Source: Thermodesulfovibrio aggregans (GTDB taxonomy: Bacteria; Nitrospirota; Thermodesulfovibrionia; Thermodesulfovibrionales; Thermodesulfovibrionaceae). Taken from it: 64,000 nt of DNA. The notes under the pieces were generated by a model that was not told where the DNA came from, ran no database searches, and saw only the letters and a program-made list of their open reading frames with translations. The stretch spans positions 330,001 through 394,000 of the forward strand of contig NZ_BCNO01000001.1 in NCBI RefSeq assembly GCF_001514535.1, in the 5' to 3' direction. A program made the position numbers and the translations under genes. Positions 1 through 8,852 of this stretch are shown one piece after another (position 1 is the stretch's first letter; every line of letters starts with the position of its first letter).

Positions 1-364
1 GATAGCTGCTCAGCTCATGGAAAAGGCTATGGAGTACGGGATTCCTCTGGAAGACATATATCTTGATCCATTAGTTTTACAGATCTCAACTTCTCAAAAT
101 CAAGCAAAAGAAGTTTTAAGAGCCGTAAAACTTTTTCAAGAGTTAAATGATCCTCCAATGAAAACAATAGTTGGACTTAGCAACCTCTCAAATGGATGTC
201 CAAAGCATCTACGGGCTATTTTAAATAGACACTTTCTTGCTCTTCTGATGTATGAAGGACTTTCAGCTGCTATCGTAAATCCCTCTGAAGTTATTGAGAC
301 TATAAAAACAATAGAAATCATAATGGGTAAAACACTTTATGCCCATTCCTATCTTGAGATTTAA
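1..364 (+). CDS. acsE: Methyltetrahydrofolate:corrinoid/iron-sulfur protein methyltransferase, C-terminal part
   Basis: The reading frame is already open at the left edge (codons from base 2), so the gene begins outside the window and only about 120 C-terminal residues are seen. They contain DPLVLQISTSQNQ and TIVGLSNLSNG, typical of the TIM-barrel, dihydropteroate-synthase-like AcsE family. AcsE transfers the methyl group of methyltetrahydrofolate to the cobalt of the corrinoid iron-sulfur protein in the Wood-Ljungdahl pathway, in the cytoplasm. The next three genes encode both corrinoid-protein subunits and acetyl-CoA synthase, which supports the call. The stop lies 9 nt before the chosen acsD start, so the genes are one operon. 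Confidence 0.88.
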   Translation, partial: IAAQLMEKAMEYGIPLEDIYLDPLVLQISTSQNQAKEVLRAVKLFQELNDPPMKTIVGLSNLSNGCPKHLRAILNRHFLALLMYEGLSAAIVNPSEVIETIKTIEIIMGKTLYAHSYLEI

Positions 365-373
365 GGAGTGAAA

Positions 374-1333
374 ATGAGTTTCTCAATTCCTAAAGAGACC
401 TATTCAGGGAAAATTCCTGAAATCAATTTTGGAAAAGAAAGGAAAGCTTTCTTTGGTGGAGAATCTGCCCTTCCCTTTCACTTTTTTGAAGGAGAATTTC
501 CCCATAAACCTTTGATTGCCTTTGAGATTGAGGATGCTGTCCCTGATGACTATCCTGATGAGCTTGCCAAGCTCTATTCTTCAGTGTGGGATGATCCAGT
601 AAGATGGGCTAAGTATTGCGAGTCTTTGGGAGCAGAGGCAATTGCGCTGAGACTTATGAGCACCCATCCTGACAGCAAAGATTCGAAACCTGAAGAGGCT
701 GCTGATGTAGTAAAAAAAGTTCTCTCTCAGATAGATTTACCTTTGATAATTCTTGGGAGTAATCATACTGAAAAAGATGCCGAAGTTCTGCCTGTAGTGG
801 CTGATGCTTCAAGAGATTATAACTGCATAATTGGAAAGGCACAGGAAGGAAATTATAAAACTGTAGCAGCTGCTGCAATTGCGGGAAGGCATAGTCTTAT
901 TGCTATGTCTGAGCTTGATGTAAATCTTGCAAAGCAGTTAAATATTTTGATTACCCAGATAGGATTTCCAAGAGAGAGAATAATTATTGATCCCATGTGC
1001 TCTGCACTTGGATATGGTTTTGAATACACCTACTCTGTAATGGAGAGAATAAAAATTGCAGGACTTATACAGGCAGATCAGATGCTTTCTGTTCCAATGG
1101 TTGCTGATGTGGGCTTTTATGTGTGGAAAACAAAAGAAGTGCAGGCTACTGAACAAGAGATTCCAGAGTGGGGAAGTCGTTATGAAAGAGCTATTATGTG
1201 GGAAACTGTAACAGCCTGTTCGTTCCTGCTTTCCGGTGCAGAACTTTTAATAATGAGGCATCCAGAGGCAATAAAAATAACAAAAAAGTTTATAGAGGAT
1301 ATATATGGCACTTACAGGAATAGAAATATTTAA
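374..1333 (+). CDS. acsD: Corrinoid/iron-sulfur protein small subunit (acetyl-CoA decarbonylase/synthase delta)
   Basis: This is the small, TIM-barrel subunit of the corrinoid iron-sulfur protein, which carries methyl groups to acetyl-CoA synthase. Family-like stretches include FEIEDAVPDDYP near the N-terminus and IIIDPMCSALGYGFEYTYS in the second half; the length (~320 residues) is normal. A GTG at 368 is in frame, but the AAGGAG ribosome site at 363-368 would overlap it, so I choose ATG 374 with 5-nt spacing. The 3' end overlaps acsC by 29 nt, an unusually long overlap that implies translational coupling of the two subunits. Confidence 0.9.
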   Translation: MSFSIPKETYSGKIPEINFGKERKAFFGGESALPFHFFEGEFPHKPLIAFEIEDAVPDDYPDELAKLYSSVWDDPVRWAKYCESLGAEAIALRLMSTHPDSKDSKPEEAADVVKKVLSQIDLPLIILGSNHTEKDAEVLPVVADASRDYNCIIGKAQEGNYKTVAAAAIAGRHSLIAMSELDVNLAKQLNILITQIGFPRERIIIDPMCSALGYGFEYTYSVMERIKIAGLIQADQMLSVPMVADVGFYVWKTKEVQATEQEIPEWGSRYERAIMWETVTACSFLLSGAELLIMRHPEAIKITKKFIEDIYGTYRNRNI

Positions 1334-2648
1334 ACTTCTTCCAAAAACAAACTGTAAAAAATGTGGTTTTCCTACTTGCCTTGCCTTTGCAATGAAAGTA
1401 GCTCAGGGGCAGGCAAAAATTGAGCAATGTCCAGAAGCATCAGCAGAGGTAATAGAAAAACTTAAAGAAGCATCAACCCCTGCAATAAGGGGAATTGTTT
1501 TTGGCACAGAAAACCAATCCATAAAAATCGGAGAAGAACAGTGTCTTTTCAGGCATGAAAAAAAGTTCTTCAATTCCCCAGTTCTTGCATTAAAAATAAA
1601 AGACACAGATGAAAAATTAGAGGAAAAACTGAATGATGTTTTAAACTCTCAAATTGAAAGAGTTGGTGAAATACTCAGAATTGATGCAATTTTTCTTGAA
1701 AATGAGTCCAATGAACCATTGAAATTCAAAGAAGCAGTAGAAAAGATAATTACCGGAGCTCAGATACCCATGATACTTGGAACATTTAATCCAGACTCAG
1801 CAGATTTAGTCTTAAGCAGTTTCCCTAAAATTAAACCAATTCTTTACGGAGTTTCCGAAGAAAACATTGATAAAATGCTAAATATAGCTAAAAAATACGA
1901 TGTTCCGCTCACAGTTACTGCAAAGGGATTGGATAAAGTAATTTCACTTAATGAAAAAATTATGAGTTCAGGATTTGACAAGTTACTTATTGATACTCAA
2001 CCTGAAAGCGCTATTGAACTTCTCACTGACAACACAATTATAAGGCGTGCTTCATTGAAAAAGAGAGTTAGAGCACTTGGTTTTCCAATAGTAACAGTTC
2101 TTAAAGAAGATGATCCATTTTATGAGACAGTTCTTGCCTCAGTTGCTATTCTTAAATATTCATCTGTGGTTGTTTTAAATGAAATTCCGAGATGGAAAAA
2201 TCTTATTCTTTTTACGCTGAGACAGAACATATATTCAGACCCACAGGTTCCCATGCAGGTAAAGCAAGACATATACAAAGTGGGAGAACCTGATGAGAGT
2301 AGTCCCATTATAGTTACCACCAACTTTGCTTTAACTTATTTTCTTGTAAAAGGAGAGATAGAAAACAGCAAAGTTCCTGCATGGCTTGCAATAATGGATT
2401 GTGATGGTCTAAGCGTTCTTACTGCATGGGCAGCAGGCAAGTTTTCAGCGAGCAAGATTGCTCAGTTTATAAAGGAAAGCGGCATTGAAGAAAGGTTAAA
2501 TCACAGAGAACTCATTATTCCAGGATATGTTGCCATGCTTAAAGGCGCCATTGAGGATAAACTTCCTGACTGGAAGGTTATTGTGGGAACAAAAGAAGCA
2601 AGTGGAATTCCCGCTTTTTTGAGAAATTATGTAAGGAGTAAAGGATGA
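1305..2648 (+). CDS. acsC: Corrinoid/iron-sulfur protein large subunit (gamma)
   Basis: This subunit holds the 4Fe-4S cluster and, with AcsD, the corrinoid cofactor. The N-terminus has the cluster motif TNCKKCGFPTCLAFA with a fourth cysteine further on; the cysteines are at residues 17, 20, 25 and 42. The middle is a TIM-barrel-like domain and the C-terminal third resembles the corrinoid-binding domain (for example LAIMDCDGLSVLTAWAAGKF). The length, 447 residues, is normal for the family. The start lies inside acsD, preceded by an AGAGGA ribosome site. The stop overlaps the acsB start as ATGA. Confidence 0.93.
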   Translation: MALTGIEIFKLLPKTNCKKCGFPTCLAFAMKVAQGQAKIEQCPEASAEVIEKLKEASTPAIRGIVFGTENQSIKIGEEQCLFRHEKKFFNSPVLALKIKDTDEKLEEKLNDVLNSQIERVGEILRIDAIFLENESNEPLKFKEAVEKIITGAQIPMILGTFNPDSADLVLSSFPKIKPILYGVSEENIDKMLNIAKKYDVPLTVTAKGLDKVISLNEKIMSSGFDKLLIDTQPESAIELLTDNTIIRRASLKKRVRALGFPIVTVLKEDDPFYETVLASVAILKYSSVVVLNEIPRWKNLILFTLRQNIYSDPQVPMQVKQDIYKVGEPDESSPIIVTTNFALTYFLVKGEIENSKVPAWLAIMDCDGLSVLTAWAAGKFSASKIAQFIKESGIEERLNHRELIIPGYVAMLKGAIEDKLPDWKVIVGTKEASGIPAFLRNYVRSKG

Positions 2649-4777
2649 TAGATAAATTAATTGAAATAGCAAGTAAGGGCTCTGAAAACTTACTTAAAGA
2701 AACAGAAGAGAAATTGAAAAGAGTGCTATCAGAAAAAGGGGAAAACTTCAACTTTGAACTTCCTGATACAGCCTATGGACTTCCTCTTATTTATGCTTTA
2801 GAGGGATTCAAAATCAATAATCTTTCAGAGATTAAAAAATTTTTTGAAGGAATAAAAGGACAACTCAGTCAAACAACTGATATAGTAACTTTTGCATTAA
2901 ATTATCTTTACATTTCAGAGATTTCAGTTACTTTGGACTACATAACATCATCTCAAAGTGAGCCATTTTATGGATTTCTTGGAGACACAATTCAGAGAAC
3001 TCTTGGAGTTCAGCTTGTTGATGGCAGAATCCCTGCAGTGGCGGTTTTGCTTGGCAGACTTGAGGATGACAAACTTCTTTCAATAGTTAAAGAACTTCAG
3101 GAAAAAAGGATTCTCACTTTTCTAATCGGTCCTGTTGCAGATGAATTCGTTAAAACAGGTGAAAGATACGGCTTTGAAGCCTATATAGTACCCGTTGGCA
3201 CAGAAACAGAGCATACAGTTTTTGTTATTGACTGGGCTGTAAGGGCATCGTTGATTTTTGGGGGACAAACCGCTGGAGATAAAGATGCAATTATTGATTA
3301 TGTAAGAAAGAGAGTTAATGCCTTTGCTATAGCCTTTGGAAACCTTAATGAAAGAGCAGTTGCCATGGCATTGGGAGCTGCTGTGCTGGCAATTCCGGTG
3401 ATAACTGACCAGAGCTTGCCGGATGTTTCAATCCCTGAAATTGCTGAGTATCCTCTTTTGACTTCAGAAAAAGAACTTTCAAAGATTGTCAGGAAAGCGA
3501 TTGAGACAAGGGGATTAAAGATAGTTGTGGAAAAACCTCCTATTCCTGTTTCCTATGGTCCAGCTTTTGAAGGTGAAAGAGTGAGGAAGGAAGACACTTT
3601 TATAGAGTTTGGCGGGCAGAAAACCCCTGCATTTGAATGGGTCAGAATGATGGAGGCTTCAGAGGTTGAAGATGAAAAGGTTGAGATAATCGGCACAGAC
3701 TGGTGTAGCCGTTATGAACAGGGCGGTAGAATGCCCCTTGGAATTATCGTAAATGTGGCAGGCAAAAAGATGCAGAAAGATTTTGAACCTGTTATAGAGC
3801 GTCAGATTCATACATTCATAAATGAAGCTGAAGGACTCTGGCATATTGGTCAGAGAGACATAAACTGGATAAGAATAAGCAAAAAAGCAAAGCAAGCAGG
3901 CATAAGCCTTGAACATCTTGGATTGATAATAATGAGCATGACAAAGGCAAGATTTCGCAGCATCGTTGACAGGGTTGAAGTTTTGCTCTATGTTGATGAA
4001 AAGGATGTTTTAGAATTGAGAGAAGAGGCGAGGAAAGAGTACAGGAAAAGAGACCTCAGGCTTGCCTCACTTGTTGATGAAGAGGTTGAAGAGTTTTATT
4101 CCTGTTTACTCTGTCAGAGTTTTGCCCCAAAACATGTATGCGTGATTACACCCGAACGTCCAGGACTCTGCGGAGCCTTTACATGGCTTGATGCAAAAGC
4201 AGCTTATGAAATTGAGCCAACAGGTGGAAACCAGCCTGTGCAAAAAGGTGAACTCATTGATCCTGTTTATGGAAGATACAGCGGAGTTGATGAGTATGTA
4301 AAGAAACATTCAGGTGGAGAAATTGAAACAATAAATCTTTACTCAATCATGGAAAATCCCATGACTTCATGCGGATGTTTTGAATGCATTGTTGCAGTTG
4401 TGCCTGAAGCAAATGGAGTTTTAATAGTAAATCGTGGATACAGTGGTATGACACCTATCGGAATGAAGTTTTCCACAATTGCAGGAATGATTGGTGGAGG
4501 AGTTCAGACGCCGGGATTTATGGGAGTTGGTGTAAACTACATTACTTCAAGAAAGTTTCTCAAAGGTGATGGTGGTATAAAAAGAATTGTCTGGATGCCA
4601 AAAGAATTAAAAGAGAGAATAAAAGAGAACTTTCAAAAAAGAGCAGAGGAAGAAGGTGTGCCTGATCTTCTTCAGAAAATTGCCGATGAGACAGTCTGTG
4701 AAGATGTTGAGTGCCTGATTGATTATCTCTCTCAAGTTGGACATCCTGCCTTAGAGATGGAACCGATAATAAAATAA
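2645..4777 (+). CDS. acsB: CO-methylating acetyl-CoA synthase (beta subunit)
   Basis: AcsB condenses CO, a methyl group from the corrinoid protein and CoA into acetyl-CoA at the nickel-iron A-cluster. The A-cluster ligands are visible: a C-x2-C-x8-C-x9-C pattern at residues 487, 490, 499 and 509 (the 4Fe-4S cubane) and the Cys-Gly-Cys motif at 576-578 that binds the distal nickel. The length of 710 residues is close to the Moorella enzyme. The carbon monoxide dehydrogenase gene (acsA) is not in the window and may lie upstream of acsE. No strong hairpin terminator is obvious after the stop. Confidence 0.96.
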   Translation: MIDKLIEIASKGSENLLKETEEKLKRVLSEKGENFNFELPDTAYGLPLIYALEGFKINNLSEIKKFFEGIKGQLSQTTDIVTFALNYLYISEISVTLDYITSSQSEPFYGFLGDTIQRTLGVQLVDGRIPAVAVLLGRLEDDKLLSIVKELQEKRILTFLIGPVADEFVKTGERYGFEAYIVPVGTETEHTVFVIDWAVRASLIFGGQTAGDKDAIIDYVRKRVNAFAIAFGNLNERAVAMALGAAVLAIPVITDQSLPDVSIPEIAEYPLLTSEKELSKIVRKAIETRGLKIVVEKPPIPVSYGPAFEGERVRKEDTFIEFGGQKTPAFEWVRMMEASEVEDEKVEIIGTDWCSRYEQGGRMPLGIIVNVAGKKMQKDFEPVIERQIHTFINEAEGLWHIGQRDINWIRISKKAKQAGISLEHLGLIIMSMTKARFRSIVDRVEVLLYVDEKDVLELREEARKEYRKRDLRLASLVDEEVEEFYSCLLCQSFAPKHVCVITPERPGLCGAFTWLDAKAAYEIEPTGGNQPVQKGELIDPVYGRYSGVDEYVKKHSGGEIETINLYSIMENPMTSCGCFECIVAVVPEANGVLIVNRGYSGMTPIGMKFSTIAGMIGGGVQTPGFMGVGVNYITSRKFLKGDGGIKRIVWMPKELKERIKENFQKRAEEEGVPDLLQKIADETVCEDVECLIDYLSQVGHPALEMEPIIK

Positions 4778-4848
4778 GTCGAAATTTTTTTAAAGACGTA
4801 TTATATTTGTAAAGTTCGTACCATTCTCGGAATTAATAAAATAAAAAA

Positions 4849-4922
4849 TGGCGGCGAAGGGATTCGAACCCCTGACACGACGGATATGAGCCGTCTGCTC
4901 TGACCAGCTGAGCTACGCCGCC
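4849..4922 (-). tRNA. tRNA-Met (CAT), probably elongator
   Basis: The minus strand folds into a complete cloverleaf: 7-bp acceptor GGCGGCG/CGCCGCC, D arm, anticodon stem GACGG/CCGTC with loop CTCATAT (anticodon CAT), 5-nt variable loop and T loop TTCGAAT, with discriminator A. The CCA end is not encoded. The paired first position argues against an initiator tRNA. A lysidine-modified tRNA-Ile2 cannot be fully excluded, but the acceptor resembles elongator tRNA-Met. Confidence 0.93.
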
Positions 4923-4932
4923 AAACATAAAT

Positions 4933-4962
4933 AATATATCAAAATCATCCCTCTTTTGGCAA
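4933..4962 (-). promoter_or_regulatory. Sigma-70-type promoter of tRNA-Met
   Basis: On the minus strand there is a -35 box TTGCCA (4957-4962), an 18-bp spacer and a -10 box TATATT (4933-4938) with an upstream TG (extended -10). It ends 10 bp before the tRNA 5' end, which fits a very short leader. Confidence 0.6.
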
Positions 4963-5041
4963 ATATTTAACCGCTTATTTATCAGGCTTCTGGATAAATT
5001 TTTGTACTCAGAATGAAATAATTTTTCCAGCGTAGTGACGG

Positions 5042-5608
5042 TTATGCTGTAGCAAGAACTCGCTCTTCAAGCCTCTGAATTCTTATAAGCACGTCGTCAA
5101 TTACTTCTTTCTGAGAGAGTGCTTTATTAAGGTCTCCTCTTATATGCGTCACCGCATTAAATAATTCATCAATACGTTTGTTTGTCTCGTTAATTCTCCT
5201 GTTAGTCTCATCAATTCGCTGAGTATTTGCAATGATTTCGGATTTGAGCTCTACTCTGAGTGCATCAATTCGTTTGTTGGTCTCATCAATTCGCTGAGTA
5301 TTTGCCATTATCTCAGCTTTGAGCTCTACCCTGAGTTCATCAATGCGCTTGTTGGTTTCATCAATTCGCTTGTTGGTCTCGTCAATTCGTTTGTTGGTCT
5401 CATCAATTGCCCTTCTTATGTCCCTGATTTCAGACTCAATATTTGCCTGCCTTGACTCAAGAGAGTTCATCCTTGCATTAATTGATTGAATGGCAATAGC
5501 AAATCCTTCAAGCTGTCCTGTAACTGTGGCTTTGAAGTCTCTGAATTCCTCTTTTAATTCTCCAAGAATTAGGTCTTTAAGTTTAGTTGCAATGGCTTCG
5601 ATATCCAT
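5042..5608 (-). CDS. Coiled-coil protein with tandem heptads, unknown function
   Basis: I do not recognise a catalytic domain. The 188 residues are almost entirely predicted coiled coil: after an N-terminal segment (about residues 1-60) there are consecutive copies of the heptad RIDETNK or close variants, encoded by a 21-bp tandem DNA repeat around 5150-5400. No signal peptide or membrane helix is visible. The ATG at 5608 follows a GGAGG ribosome site. The repeats could vary in copy number by slippage. Similar short coiled-coil proteins are often linked to DUF1640-like families, but I cannot assign a role. It stands alone between the tRNA-Met and the repeat arrays. Confidence 0.75.
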   Translation of the reverse strand: MDIEAIATKLKDLILGELKEEFRDFKATVTGQLEGFAIAIQSINARMNSLESRQANIESEIRDIRRAIDETNKRIDETNKRIDETNKRIDELRVELKAEIMANTQRIDETNKRIDALRVELKSEIIANTQRIDETNRRINETNKRIDELFNAVTHIRGDLNKALSQKEVIDDVLIRIQRLEERVLATA

Positions 5609-5689
5609 CAGAGAACCTCCAAAATTTTTTTAATTATACCATTTTACTTTTTTATCTGTCATTGCTCTCCCCCCTGTCATATCGAGGGC

Positions 5690-6303
5690 ATTTTTCCCTG
5701 TCACTCGTTTTTTCCTATTCATTGCTTTTTTCCCTATAATTGCTTTTGCGAGGTCATTTTTTCCCTGTCATTGCGAGGAGCGTCAGCGACGAAGCAATCC
5801 CCACCGTCCGTCATTGCGAGCCGAAGGCGAAGCAATCTCGCCTTTTAATATCACGGAGTCCTTCTGACTGCTCCTAGTGACACTATGGCGTCATTGCGAG
5901 GAAGCCGAGCCAGAGGCGAGGCTGACGAAGCAATCCCCACAGTCCGTCATTGCGAGCCGAAGGCAAGCAATCTCATCCTTTCATTATCGCAAGAAGTCAG
6001 AGACTGCTTCGGGACATTGAGTCCCTCGCAGTGACTGAAAGGTTGGAATTGTAGGGATGAGAGATTCCTCGGGGCGTCGAGCCCCTCGGAATGACAAGAA
6101 AAGGATTGAATCACTCGCAGTGACGGAAAAGGTGGTATTGTAGGGATGAGAGATTCCTCGGGGCATCGAACCCCTCGGAATGACAAAAAAGAAAGACATC
6201 GAGTCACTCGGAATGACATAGAAAGCGTCATTGCGAGGAGCGTCAGCGACGAAGCAATCCCCACAGTCCGTCATTGCGAGCCGAAGGCGAAGCAATCTCG
6301 CCT
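5690..6303. repeat. Palindromic repeat array 1 (left of GIY-YIG gene)
   Basis: A cluster of short imperfect palindromes replaces coding sequence here. Three families are seen. A begins ATTGCGAG and ends CGAAGCAAT (about 5767, 5810, 5890, 5945, 6228, 6270). B is GATTCCTCGGGGC, a short loop, then CCCCTCGGAATGAC (6061, 6149). C is AGACTGCTTCGGGAC, a loop, then GTCCCTCGCAGTGAC (5996). The first ~75 bp (5690-5765) hold decayed fragments. Open frames across the array are artefacts of the repeats. Stretch 5810-5935 recurs in inverted orientation at 9138-9264. Confidence 0.9.
6142..6303. repeat. Left copy of ~162-bp direct repeat flanking the GIY-YIG gene
   Basis: This block (B palindrome, half-B, A, A) is repeated almost base for base at 6616-6777, offset by 474 bp with a handful of differences. 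The GIY-YIG coding region fills the interval between the copies, and its stop codon begins at the last base of this copy. Confidence 0.9.
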
Positions 6304-6593
6304 CATAAAATGTCATCATATAAATCCTTCCATTGAGGATTGAATTTATTTATCAACTCAATCTTCTTCCTTCTACTGCCTCCTTTGATTTGTTTTTCCC
6401 TCATGATTGCATCAGTTATATTCTCATAAACCTCATAATAAACAAGTTTCACCACATTGTACTTCTTTGTAAATCCATCGGCAAGTTTGTTTTTATGCTC
6501 ATATACTCTCTTTTTAAGGTCAGAGGTAACACCGGTATAAAGCACTGTATTGGCAGGATTTGTCATTATATAGACATAGCCTTTTTTAGACAT
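6303..6593 (-). CDS. Small GIY-YIG nuclease family protein
   Basis: A 96-residue single-domain protein of the UPF0213/YhbQ-type GIY-YIG family. It shows the paired motifs YVYIM (residues 6-10) and LYTG (18-21), then Arg29 and His33 of the RVYEH segment, and a candidate catalytic glutamate in REKQIKGG. The full domain is present, so it is not obviously broken. These proteins are structure- or site-selective DNA nucleases or relatives; cellular roles are mostly unknown. The gene sits exactly between two ~162-bp direct copies of palindromic repeats, which suggests it moves or is amplified together with them. The start ATG at 6593 has no strong ribosome site. Confidence 0.85.
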   Translation of the reverse strand: MSKKGYVYIMTNPANTVLYTGVTSDLKKRVYEHKNKLADGFTKKYNVVKLVYYEVYENITDAIMREKQIKGGSRRKKIELINKFNPQWKDLYDDIL

Positions 6594-6611
6594 GGGAATA
6601 TTTTATCATAG

Positions 6612-7147
6612 TTGAGGGAGTGAGAGATTCCTCGGGGCATTGAGCCCCTCGGAATGACAAAAAAGAAAGACATCGAGTCACTCGGAATGACAAAGAAAGC
6701 GTCATTGCGAGGAGCGTCAGCGATGAAGCAATCTCCACAGTCCGTCATTGCGAGCCGAAGGCGAAGCAATCTCGCCTTTTCATTATCGCAGGAAGTCAGA
6801 GACTGCTTTGGAACATTGAGTCCCTCGCAGTGACGGAAAGGGTGGAATTGTAGGAGTGAGAGATTCCTCGGGGCTTCGAGCCCCTCGGAATGACAGAGAA
6901 AAAACATCGAGTCACTTGGAATGACGGAAAAAGCGTCATTGCGAGGAAGCCGAGCCAGAGGCGAGGCTGACGAAGCAATATCATCCTTTCATTATCGCAG
7001 GAAGTCAGAGACTGCTTTGGAACATTGAGTCCCTCGCAGTGACGGAAAGGGTGGAATTGAGGGAGTGAGAGATTCCTCGGGGCATTGAGCCCCTCGGAAT
7101 GACAAGAAAAAAAACATTGAGTCACTTGGAATGACAGAGAAAAGGCA
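6612..7147. repeat. Palindromic repeat array 2 (between GIY-YIG gene and porin)
   Basis: The order of elements is B (6622), half-B, A (6700), A (6745), C (6795), B (6861), half-B, long A (6935), C (7008), B (7069), half-B. The C-B-half-B module therefore recurs with a period of about 210-230 bp, a higher-order unit. Elements usually start GTCATT or end AATGAC. No gene is credible in this interval. Confidence 0.9.
6616..6777. repeat. Right copy of ~162-bp direct repeat flanking the GIY-YIG gene
   Basis: Partner of 6142-6303 in the same orientation, differing at only a few bases. One repeat copy plus the gene makes a 474-bp unit. Confidence 0.9.
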
Positions 7148-7180
7148 ATAAAAAAGGCGGGGGGAGGGCCCCGCCTTATG
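7148..7180 (-). terminator. Rho-independent terminator of the porin gene
   Basis: On the minus strand a perfect 9-bp stem AAGGCGGGG/CCCCGCCTT (arms 7169-7177 and 7154-7162, 6-nt loop) is followed by a T-run. It lies about 30-50 nt after the porin stop codon and is a textbook intrinsic terminator. Confidence 0.9.
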
Positions 7181-7193
7181 ACGAACACGGTGC
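7180..7193 (-). promoter_or_regulatory. 3'-UTR element complementary to the porin 5' leader
   Basis: In the porin mRNA this reads GCACCGTGTTCGTC, between the stop codon and the terminator. It is perfectly complementary over 14 nt to GACGAACACGGTGC in the 5' leader (8853-8866). Confidence 0.6.
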
Positions 7194-7206
7194 GTTGTCT
7201 TTTGTT

Positions 7207-8643
7207 TTAGAAGTTGAGCTGGATGCCGTGTCTTACTGCCCAGGCATCATCAGCATCTTTGCCACCAGCGAGTTTGTAAGCATCGCCAGGCCAGAAGTAT
7301 CCACCCTCTACCCAGTACTTGAGACCTTTGTCAATCTGATAGGTTACCTTTGCATCAACTTCCCAGCCAAGGTCTTTGTCTGGAGAAGGTGCGGTTCCTG
7401 TTCCTACATTCTTATTGATTGCTACATCTTCAACTGCTCTTAACCAGTAACCATAAAGCTCTGCCTTGAGGTCCTTTGTAATGTCATAGGCACCGCCGAA
7501 TTTTACGTACTGGGTGTTGCAGAGACCTGTTCTTGAGTTAGCACCAAAGTTACATGCAGAAGGTGCTAAATATTCATATATGAATGTATAGTGCTGTTCC
7601 TGACCAAGTGCTGTGATGAATGCTTTAATATCCTCTGAATCGTCATTGCCACTACCGATTGCATACTCTGCGGTAAGTGTTAATGGTATTGTCTTGAATT
7701 TGTAGTCAAGTCCTGCAAGAGCTGCCCAGCCTTTGAACTTTGGATCGTGTCCTGTTGTTCTATCTAATTTACCTGTCTGAAACTCTACATCAGCTCTAAA
7801 GTTCAAGCCTGTTCCAGCAATGTCATCAACATTGCCTCTTAAACCAAAGTTCCAGAGGTGGATAGAAGAATTTGTAAGGTCTTCAAAATTTTGTGGCTTT
7901 TTACTAGAGATAAAATTATTGTCTAAATTTAAATAATATCCTCTCAAATTCTGGTCATCAACATATGTTACATCTGCGCTTAAGCCAAAGCCTTTACCTG
8001 CATAGGCTGCAAGAATTCCGTATGCTGTTGAGTCATCGTTAAGAGTTTCACTACCCTCTCTGAATTTGATTGTGTGAGCTGCAATGGTAAGCTCTTTCAT
8101 TGGCTGAACGAATACGAGGATTGCATCATCACCAAAGTATGTGTGATCAAAGAAGAGACCATACCCGAGCTTAATGAGCTGGCGGCCTACTTTAAATCCT
8201 GCTGGAACACCAAGAAGTCCTGAACCCTGATACTGAATCCATGCCTGACGAATTGTTACATTGGACTCTTTTGTGTTACCAAAAGCATAGTTACCTCTTG
8301 CACCACCTGCCTGAGAACCCCAATTAACATTGTCTGTGTCATATGTTCCACTTTGCAGTTCAACATATCCAGTTGTATTTGGAGATACCTTAGCTTCCAT
8401 ATTGAGTATTACACGATAGTCGTAGTAAGACTTGGAATCTTCATAAGTATCATCTTCCTTTACATTCAAATTTTTTCCATACATTCCTCTGAATCTCAGC
8501 TCACCGCCGAGGGTTATCTGGGTTTTTCCTTTTGCGATGACTGCTGTTGTGTCTGATGGGATTTCTGCCGGTGCTGCATAGCTGAGTGCAGCAAGACCCA
8601 AGAGAAGAACCAATACTGCTAAAATACTTGCATATTTTTTCAC
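7207..8643 (-). CDS. Outer-membrane beta-barrel porin (alginate-export/AlgE-like family)
   Basis: A 478-residue secreted protein. It has a clear signal peptide (residues 1-24, MKKYASILAVLVLLLGLAAL then SYA before the likely cleavage site) and alternating aromatic/polar beta strands throughout. It ends in the aromatic residue Phe (IQLNF), the usual beta-barrel assembly signal. Segments such as FKVGRQLIKLGYGLFFDHTY resemble porins of the alginate-export type common in anaerobes; the substrate cannot be read from sequence. The GTG at 8643 follows a GGAGG site. The gene has its own promoter (8902-8930), a ~250-nt leader and a terminator, and lies between inverted repeat arrays. Confidence 0.85.
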   Translation of the reverse strand: MKKYASILAVLVLLLGLAALSYAAPAEIPSDTTAVIAKGKTQITLGGELRFRGMYGKNLNVKEDDTYEDSKSYYDYRVILNMEAKVSPNTTGYVELQSGTYDTDNVNWGSQAGGARGNYAFGNTKESNVTIRQAWIQYQGSGLLGVPAGFKVGRQLIKLGYGLFFDHTYFGDDAILVFVQPMKELTIAAHTIKFREGSETLNDDSTAYGILAAYAGKGFGLSADVTYVDDQNLRGYYLNLDNNFISSKKPQNFEDLTNSSIHLWNFGLRGNVDDIAGTGLNFRADVEFQTGKLDRTTGHDPKFKGWAALAGLDYKFKTIPLTLTAEYAIGSGNDDSEDIKAFITALGQEQHYTFIYEYLAPSACNFGANSRTGLCNTQYVKFGGAYDITKDLKAELYGYWLRAVEDVAINKNVGTGTAPSPDKDLGWEVDAKVTYQIDKGLKYWVEGGYFWPGDAYKLAGGKDADDAWAVRHGIQLNF

Positions 8644-8672
8644 TTCCTAACCTCCATCGGTTAGTTCAGTTA

Positions 8673-8689
8673 CACCGCCAAGGGCGGTG
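8673..8689 (-). promoter_or_regulatory. Leader hairpin just upstream of the porin ribosome site
   Basis: Perfect 7-bp stem CACCGCC/GGCGGTG with a 3-nt loop, about 20 nt upstream of the GGAGG site. It could affect translation or mRNA stability; no U-run follows, so it is not a terminator. Confidence 0.5.
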
Positions 8690-8697
8690 GTAAGGCA

Positions 8698-8830
8698 TTA
8701 AGATTGAGTTTGCTTCGTCGCTAACGCTCCTCGCAATGACTGGAAGGGAAACTCCTCCCAATGACTAAGGAATATACTCCTCGCAATGATGAGGAAGAAT
8801 CTCCTTGCAATCATTGAGGAGTTAGCGACT
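8698..8830. repeat. Decayed palindromic repeats inside the porin 5' leader
   Basis: Contains one recognisable A element (8708-8740, GCTTCGTCGCTAACGCTCC core) and three more CGCAATGA or CCAATGAC fragments. It lies between the porin promoter and start codon, so it is transcribed as 5'-UTR. No open frame of note. Confidence 0.8.
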
Positions 8831-8852
8831 GAGAATTTGGGGGTTACCCCAT

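Noticed and set aside
5947..7188. Open frames of 90-130 codons across the repeat arrays (also 8851-9488)
   Set aside because: They consist of translated A, B and C palindromes (RHSEGL, SLRGASATKQS-like strings) in several frames and lack ribosome sites; they are repeat artefacts, not genes.
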